Part shown: one piece after another, positions 59,058 to 64,000 of the stretch
How the letters are laid out: each line of letters opens with the position of its first letter
How positions within the stretch are numbered: the first letter of the stretch is position 1
DNA from: Micromonospora polyrhachis
Lineage (GTDB): Bacteria > Actinomycetota > Actinomycetes > Mycobacteriales > Micromonosporaceae
Length of the DNA stretch: 64,000 bases
Direction of reading: 5' to 3'
NCBI RefSeq assembly: GCF_014203835.1
Contig: NZ_JACHJW010000001.1
Coordinates: 3,112,501-3,176,500 of the forward strand
The notes under the pieces: generated by a model
Told to the model about the DNA's origin: nothing
Databases searched by the model: none
What the model saw: the letters and a program-made list of their open reading frames with translations, nothing else
Made by a program: the position numbers and the translations under genes

Positions 59058-60278
59058 CTACGGCGTCCCACCGTCCGTCCCACCGTCGCGGACCAGCGGG
59101 CAGGACAGGCAGCGCGGGCCACCCCGGCCCGAGCCCAACTCGGAGCCGGCGATCCGGATCACCTCGATGCCGGCCCGTTCCAGCAGCCGGTTGGTCTCCA
59201 CGTTGCGCTCGTACGCCACGCAGAGCCGGGGCGCGATGGCGAGGGTGTTGTTACCGTCGTCCCACTGCTCACGCTCGGCGGTGACCGGGTCGAGGCCGGT
59301 GTCGATGACCCGCAACGTGTCGAGGTCCATCGCGTCCGCCGCCGCCCGGAGGAACGGTGCTGGACCGTCGATCTGCAACTCGCCGTCGGCGTCGACGACC
59401 ACCGTGTACGCCGACAGCGAGTCGGCGAGGTTCGGATACATCAGCACCGCGTCGACGTCGACCATCGTGCAGACGGTGTCCAGATGCATGGTGGCCCGTC
59501 GCTGGGCCACCGGCACCACCAGGATGGTGTGTGCCAACCCGCCCGCGAAGACCTGTCGGGCCAACCGTTCGGCTCCGGCGGGGGTGGTGCGTTCCCCGAC
59601 GCCGACGGCGACCACGCCGGGAGCCAGCAGTAATACGTCACCGCCTTCGACGTGTTCGAAGTCGGGCCGGTAGACGAACTGGGTGCCGCCGAACCGGGGG
59701 TGGTGCCGGTAGATCGCATCGGTGAGGCTGGTCTCCCGGTGGCGGGCCGGCATGGCCAGGCTCATCACCGCCGCCCGGTCCCGGATCCACACCGACTGGT
59801 CCCGAGTGAAGATCAGATTCGGCAGTGGATCGATGACGAAGTCGTGCCGGTCCATCAGCGTGTAGACCAGGCCGCCGGGCCTGTCCCAGCCGATCCGCAG
59901 TTCCTCGTGCGCGAGACCGGAGACGAGTATGTCGCCCAGCGCCACCGGGTCGAGATAGGTCAGATGGTCGGCGACCCGGCGGCGCAGCGTACCGCCCAGC
60001 CGGGGATCGCGTAGCACCCAGTCGGTCAGCTCCGTCCGGGCTTCGTCGATGGCCAGTGTCTCGGCGAGCAGGGTGCCGAGGTAGAGCACTTCGACGCCAC
60101 GCTCGCGCAGCGCGGCGGCGAAGGCGTCGTGCTCTTCCTGAGCCCTACCGACCCAGGGAATGGCGTCGAAGAGCAGTGAGTCATTGTTGCGTGGCGTCAG
60201 CCGGGCAAGCTCTGGCCCGGGCCGGTGCAGCAGGACCGTAGTGAGTCGCCCCACTTCGCTGTCAGCGTAATGACTCAT
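59058..60278 (-). CDS. arcA: arginine deiminase
   Basis: A 406-residue protein from ATG 60278; the open frame to 60341 is non-coding upstream. Conserved: [30 protein letters not shown] (Asp), [10 protein letters not shown] (Glu/His/Asp), [11 protein letters not shown] (His) and [11 protein letters not shown] with the catalytic Cys near the C-terminus. Converts arginine to citrulline and ammonia. No ornithine carbamoyltransferase or carbamate kinase is nearby, so it is not a full ADI operon. Confidence 0.95.
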   Translation of the reverse strand: MSHYADSEVGRLTTVLLHRPGPELARLTPRNNDSLLFDAIPWVGRAQEEHDAFAAALRERGVEVLYLGTLLAETLAIDEARTELTDWVLRDPRLGGTLRRRVADHLTYLDPVALGDILVSGLAHEELRIGWDRPGGLVYTLMDRHDFVIDPLPNLIFTRDQSVWIRDRAAVMSLAMPARHRETSLTDAIYRHHPRFGGTQFVYRPDFEHVEGGDVLLLAPGVVAVGVGERTTPAGAERLARQVFAGGLAHTILVVPVAQRRATMHLDTVCTMVDVDAVLMYPNLADSLSAYTVVVDADGELQIDGPAPFLRAAADAMDLDTLRVIDTGLDPVTAEREQWDDGNNTLAIAPRLCVAYERNVETNRLLERAGIEVIRIAGSELGSGRGGPRCLSCPLVRDGGTDGGTP

Positions 60279-60441
60279 TTCCGCAGCGTAAGGCAGCGGT
60301 TGACGCCATCCGGGAAATAGGGCTCTCCGTGAATGTGGCATTCATCCGGACTCACTCCGGCGCTTCGACTTGCCGAACTACCGGTGTCACCACGTACTGT
60401 AGTGGAAGGATAACTTCGAGGACCTTTTGCCGGAGGTCACG

Positions 60442-61191
60442 ATGACTGTATTTCCCGCGCGTAGAGCGGTGCCCTCCCCCCGGGCGCTGCCCTCCCCCAC
60501 CGCACGGACCGCCACCGACTCGCCCGGGATGCTCGAACCGCTTCGCCCCAGTCCGATGGACTGGGCCCGGCGGCGTCGGGCCGAACGCGATGCCCGTCGG
60601 GTAGAGGCAGCCGGTGCCCGGGCGCTCAACCAACTCGACCACCTGGGTCCGTCCTGGCACGTGATCGACTGGCCACGCACCGACGTACCCGAGGCGAATC
60701 CACTCGACCTGGGTCGTGGCGCCCAGGACGAGCGGGCCGGATTCCTCGCCATCGGCCCCAGCGGGCTCTTCGCCGTCACCATCGCCGACCACGGTCGGTC
60801 CCGGGTGATGGTCGCTGGAGACGTGGTGCAGATCAACGGCAAGCGCCCGGCGTACGTGGCCGAGGCACGCCGGGAGGCCAAACGGGCGAGCAAGGCGCTG
60901 AGCAAGGCGGTCGGCCTGAGCGTGCCGGTCACCCCGGTGCTGACCTTCGTCGGGTCGGGCGTCATCAGCGTCTACGGACTGCCGAAGGAATGCCTCGTCG
61001 CCACCCACCGAGAGCTGGACCGGCTGCTCATCGCCGGCGGTAGCCGGATCAGTGCCGCCACCGCGGAGAAACTCGCTCGGGTCGCGCAGGCACCGAGCAC
61101 CTGGCAAAGCTCGTCATATCGGCCAGGAGCCGACTACCGGTGGTACGAGGACGGCCGAACGGCCGCTGACAAGCGGGCGACCCACCGGTAA
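60442..61191 (+). CDS. NERD-like protein lacking the usual nuclease residues
   Basis: A 249-residue protein from ATG 60442 with CGGAGG at 60431-60436. The first 40 residues are basic and disordered. The core (EAAGARALNQLDHL, FLAIGPSGLFAVTIADHG, VVQINGKRPAYVAEARREA) follows the nuclease-related domain (NERD) plan, but the GxFVIETK-like metal site reads AVTIADHG, so the acidic residue and lysine of active NERD nucleases seem to be missing. Likely a catalytically dead or divergent member. Role unknown. Confidence 0.6.
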   Translation: MTVFPARRAVPSPRALPSPTARTATDSPGMLEPLRPSPMDWARRRRAERDARRVEAAGARALNQLDHLGPSWHVIDWPRTDVPEANPLDLGRGAQDERAGFLAIGPSGLFAVTIADHGRSRVMVAGDVVQINGKRPAYVAEARREAKRASKALSKAVGLSVPVTPVLTFVGSGVISVYGLPKECLVATHRELDRLLIAGGSRISAATAEKLARVAQAPSTWQSSSYRPGADYRWYEDGRTAADKRATHR

Positions 61192-61368
61192 CGTCACCAA
61201 CCGGTGCCACCCTGCCGGGGCGAACATCCAGTGCCGTTTCCGTGACGTGGCGAGGCTCATCGGAGCCGCGCCACGTCATGCTGATCGGTTCCACGTCGCG
61301 GCAGGCGTCGGCGTTCCGGTCTGAACCGGCTTAGCGTGGATAAGCCGGCGGGGTGCATAGGAGGCGCG

Positions 61369-61848
61369 GTGGCGCACGTCGAACTCTCGCTCTCGGAAGC
61401 ACCGCTGCCCCCCGCCAACCTGCCCCCCGCCAGCATGCAGGCCGAGGCGGATCCCGACGACAGCTTCACCCGATGGTCCGCGACGGTCTCCCAAGCGGCC
61501 GAGCCCTGCCTGCTCATCGACTTCCAAATGATCATCGCGGCGGTCTCCGACTCCTGTTGCCAGCTACTCGGCCTCGGTCGGCCGGTAGATGTGGTCGACC
61601 GGCCGCTACTCGGCGGAGAGTTGCGTCTGCTCGATTTCACCGCCGCCCGGGCCGAACTGACCGAGCAGGAGATAGACAAGATTCCACCGCTGCTCGCACT
61701 GGCCTCCGGCCGTCTCGCCCGAGGACTCCTCCGGGTCCGCCCAAATACCCCGGCCGGCGGCGCGGACGCCACTGTCGACGCCATCAGCACCCCTATCCTG
61801 GAACAGGGCCTGGTAGCGGGCTCGCTCACCTTCTTTGCCAAGATCTGA
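61369..61848 (+). CDS. small PAS-like protein
   Basis: About 159 residues from GTG 61369, chosen for AGGAGG just upstream (61359-61364). A Pro-rich N-terminal 45 residues are followed by a PAS-like core (CLLIDFQMIIAAVSDSCCQLLG ... LLDFTAARAELTEQE ... ISTPILEQGLVAGSLTFF). Such one-domain PAS proteins occur in Micromonosporaceae without effector domain. Two adjacent cysteines (SCCQ) may be redox active. Function unknown. Confidence 0.65.
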   Translation: MAHVELSLSEAPLPPANLPPASMQAEADPDDSFTRWSATVSQAAEPCLLIDFQMIIAAVSDSCCQLLGLGRPVDVVDRPLLGGELRLLDFTAARAELTEQEIDKIPPLLALASGRLARGLLRVRPNTPAGGADATVDAISTPILEQGLVAGSLTFFAKI

Positions 61849-61998
61849 CGATTATCCCGATACGCCACCCTGCGGCCATCAGACCGTTAGCGCAACGTAA
61901 CCGTCCGCAATAGGTCGGCGGCCGACGCCACACCATTGTGGCGATCGCCGCACCCTACGGAGTTGGGACATGCCCCCACTCACGGTTAGGTTCCCATC

Positions 61999-62388
61999 AT
62001 GTTGGATATCGCTCTGCTGCCGGAGGAATACGCCGTGTGCCGGCTTCCCGCCGGCTCGTCGGTGCCGCCCGGTCTGCTGAGTGGTCCCTCGGATCCCGGG
62101 ATCGTCTCGGTCACCTGGACCGCCGACGAGGTGTCGATCATCTGCCCGGCGGACCGGGTACCAGCCGAGGCCACCGTCGAAACGCCGTGGCGCTGTCTCC
62201 AGGTGGCCGGACCGATGGACCTCGCCCTGACCGGCATCCTCGCCTCGATGGTCGTCCCCCTGGCCGATGCCCGGGTGAACATCGTGGCCTTCTCGACCTA
62301 CGACACCGACTACCTCCTGGTGCCCTCGGTACGCCTCGCCGAGGCGCTGGCCAGCCTCACCCACGCCGGGCACCGCATCAGCACCTGA
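61999..62388 (+). CDS. ACT-domain protein
   Basis: A 129-residue protein from ATG 61999. The second half (GPMDLALTGILASMVVPLADARVNI, VAFSTYDTDYLLVP) is an ACT_7 / CASTOR-like regulatory domain that binds amino acids, with the first half a related beta-alpha unit. It lies two genes before prephenate dehydratase, which itself ends in an ACT domain. Amino-acid sensing is likely; its target is unknown. Confidence 0.85.
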   Translation: MLDIALLPEEYAVCRLPAGSSVPPGLLSGPSDPGIVSVTWTADEVSIICPADRVPAEATVETPWRCLQVAGPMDLALTGILASMVVPLADARVNIVAFSTYDTDYLLVPSVRLAEALASLTHAGHRIST

Positions 62389-62472
62389 GCACCCACCCGC
62401 GATCCACAAGCTCTACCATGGGGCCCGACAACAGACACAATGGCAAACGCCTATGTTTCAAGGAGTCGGCTC

Positions 62473-63024
62473 GTGGTGCACGTACCGACCCCCGGCGCCA
62501 TGTCGGCCCGGCTGCTGAACATCACCAGCGTGCTCGCCGTAGCCGCTCTGCTGGCCGCGTGCGGTGTCCCACCCGAGCTGGAGCCACCACGAAGCACGCT
62601 GCCCACCCTGGTCAGCCCGACCGCCAGTGGGCCGGTGACGGCCACCCCGCCACCGCCGTCGGCCGCACCGACCCCAACCCCCTCACCGACCGTACGCTTC
62701 CCGGAGTCGACGACGACGGACTGTCAGGGCAGCCCGAGCCGGACCCAACTGACCGCCCTGCTCCGCCGCCAGACCGGGCTACTGCCGGCCGGCGCCCAGA
62801 TCACCGTGACGACGGGGCCGCTCTGCTCCGGCGAATGGCAGTACAGCGTGGTCCAGATCCCCGACCGGGAACCGCTACAGGTCGTGACCAAGGGCGAGTC
62901 GAACGCCCTGACCCTGGTCACCGCCGGTACCGACGTCTGCAACATCCCGGTCCGAATCGGAGCACCCACCGGAATCCGGTTCATCGCCTGTGAGCGGACG
63001 GTAGTCCCCGCCCCCGGTGGCTAG
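62473..63024 (+). CDS. putative lipoprotein
   Basis: About 183 residues from GTG 62473 (AAGGAGTCGG upstream; ATG 62500 also possible). The signal has lipobox LLAACG with Cys at about residue 30. A long Pro/Thr/Ser linker follows, then a small domain with three Cys (TTDCQG, LCSGEW, VCNIPV). Unknown family. The stop lies 10 bp before the pheA start. Confidence 0.78.
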   Translation: MVHVPTPGAMSARLLNITSVLAVAALLAACGVPPELEPPRSTLPTLVSPTASGPVTATPPPPSAAPTPTPSPTVRFPESTTTDCQGSPSRTQLTALLRRQTGLLPAGAQITVTTGPLCSGEWQYSVVQIPDREPLQVVTKGESNALTLVTAGTDVCNIPVRIGAPTGIRFIACERTVVPAPGG

Positions 63025-63034
63025 GCTGAACGCC

Positions 63035-63991
63035 ATGCCAGGCACCCCACCCACCCGCTTCGTCTACCTCGGCCCCGAGGGCACCTTCGCCGAGCAGGCG
63101 CTGCGCACCATCTCCGCCGCCGAGCACGGCAGCCGTACGCCGGCCCGGAGCGTGCCCGAGGCGCTGGACGCCGTACGGGCCGGGGACGCCGACGCGGCCC
63201 TGGTGCCGCTGGAGAACTCCATCGGCGGCGCGGTCGGAGTGACCCTGGACGAGATCGTGGCCGGCGAGTCGCTGGTGATCACCAGGGAGATCGTCCTACC
63301 GGTCGAATTCGTGCTCGCGGCGCGCACCGGGACAGTCCAGGAGAGCATCCGTACGGTGGCCGCCCACCCCCAGGCGTCGACCCAGTGCCGGGGCTGGCTG
63401 GGCAACCATCTGCCGGACGCGATGGTGGTCGACGTGCTCTCCAACGGCGCGGCTGCCGCCGCTGCCGCCAGCGGCGAGTACGACGCGGCCATCTGCGCAC
63501 CGATCGGGGCCACCCGACACCGGCTGACCGTCCTCGCCGACCAGATAGCCGACCACAAGGACGCGGTGACCCGGTTCGTCCTGGTGTCCCGCCCCGGCCC
63601 GGCCCTGCCACCCAGCGGCGACGACGTGACCTCCCTGGCCGTCTACATCGCTCACGACCGGGTCGGCGCCCTGCTGAACGTGCTGATGGAGTTGGCCGTA
63701 CGCGGCGTCAACCTCACCCGCATCGAATCCCGCCCGACCGGCGAGGCCCTGGGCCGGTACGTCTTCTTCCTCGATTGCACCGGCCACGTCTGCGACGAAC
63801 GGCTTGGCGAGGCGCTCCGTGGCCTCCGGCAGGTCTGCGCCGACGTGCGCTTCCTCGGGTCGTATCCGAGGCATCGCTGGGGCGGCGCGACGGGTGACCG
63901 TCCCTCGGCCCCGGCCCAGGGACGCACCGACGTCGACTACGCGGACGCGTCGGCCTGGCTGGCCCGGCTGCGCACCGGCGACCTGACCTGA
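63035..63991 (+). CDS. pheA: prephenate dehydratase
   Basis: A 318-residue monofunctional enzyme from ATG 63035. FVYLGPEGTFAEQALRTI, ALVPLENSIGGAVGVTLDEI, SLVITREIVLPVEFVL, AHPQASTQCRGWL and TRFVLVSRPG are the PDT signature blocks, including the catalytic T-R-F. The C-terminal ACT domain has SLAVYIAHDRVGALLNVLME and the ESRP motif (IESRPTGEALGRYVFFLD) that binds phenylalanine. Converts prephenate to phenylpyruvate in phenylalanine synthesis, feedback-inhibited by phenylalanine. Confidence 0.97.
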   Translation: MPGTPPTRFVYLGPEGTFAEQALRTISAAEHGSRTPARSVPEALDAVRAGDADAALVPLENSIGGAVGVTLDEIVAGESLVITREIVLPVEFVLAARTGTVQESIRTVAAHPQASTQCRGWLGNHLPDAMVVDVLSNGAAAAAAASGEYDAAICAPIGATRHRLTVLADQIADHKDAVTRFVLVSRPGPALPPSGDDVTSLAVYIAHDRVGALLNVLMELAVRGVNLTRIESRPTGEALGRYVFFLDCTGHVCDERLGEALRGLRQVCADVRFLGSYPRHRWGGATGDRPSAPAQGRTDVDYADASAWLARLRTGDLT

Positions 63992-64000
63992 CCGGCGACC

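Overview
This window comes from the chromosome of a high-GC actinobacterium, most likely of the family Micromonosporaceae (Micromonospora / Salinispora / Plantactinospora type). The evidence is the extreme GC bias at third codon positions, frequent GTG starts, several actinobacteria-only families (DUF5324, DUF5926, DUF2637-like, PH-domain and NERD-like proteins) and dispersed intergenic repeats of the kind common in that family. The gene groups rhomboid / cyclophilin / DUF5324 and GDPD / PAS kinase / anti-sigma / DUF5926 / pheA resemble regions that in Streptomyces lie not far from oriC, so an origin-proximal position is inferred, not shown.

Layout. 1-4.2 kb is the end of an integrated element (probably an actinomycete integrative and conjugative element) next to a tRNA-Ser(UGA) gene: a partial gene, a DUF2637-like membrane protein with a C-terminal helix-turn-helix, an excisionase-like protein, an XRE regulator and a small membrane protein. 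The 3' part of the DUF2637-like gene carries a striking 12-bp periodic array of TGGCC(A/G) sites that ignores the reading frame. 4.4-8.1 kb is core metabolism: a P-loop kinase-like protein, a quinone oxidoreductase, SoxR and a split transketolase. 8.1-13 kb holds two glycosyltransferases and a secreted SGNH hydrolase with a ricin-type lectin domain. 13-22.3 kb is housekeeping (thiolase, PH-domain protein, rhomboid, cyclophilin, DUF5324, CorA, aminotransferase, CBS protein, Nudix).

22.5-29.3 kb is a cell-envelope block: a nucleotidyltransferase, a glycerol-1-phosphate-dehydrogenase-like enzyme and a CDP-alcohol phosphatidyltransferase that look like one short lipid-headgroup pathway, then a GT4 glycosyltransferase, an Fpg/Nei DNA glycosylase and a polyprenyl glycosylphosphotransferase. 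29.3-31.4 kb is a LytS/LytTR two-component pair, with a decayed LytTR fragment beyond an erythromycin-esterase-like gene. 34-38 kb is an OmpR-type two-component system plus a DUF4153-type membrane protein with four 66-bp repeats. 38-47.8 kb contains two sodium:solute symporters, each behind a small two-helix membrane protein, enclosing an ABC exporter, small enzymes and a TetR pair. 47.9-52.9 kb has a UDP-glucuronate decarboxylase-like enzyme and three LytR-CpsA-Psr proteins. An intact IS630-type element (53.3-54.5 kb) sits exactly in the stop codon of a rhodanese gene. 54.6-64 kb ends with TspO, GDPD, a sensor kinase, an anti-sigma factor, DUF5926, arginine deiminase, small regulatory-looking proteins and prephenate dehydratase.

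Three recurring themes deserve attention: short tandem duplications placed on stop codons, four copies of a double-palindrome hairpin at gene ends, and a dispersed repeat that supplies ribosome-binding sequences between genes.
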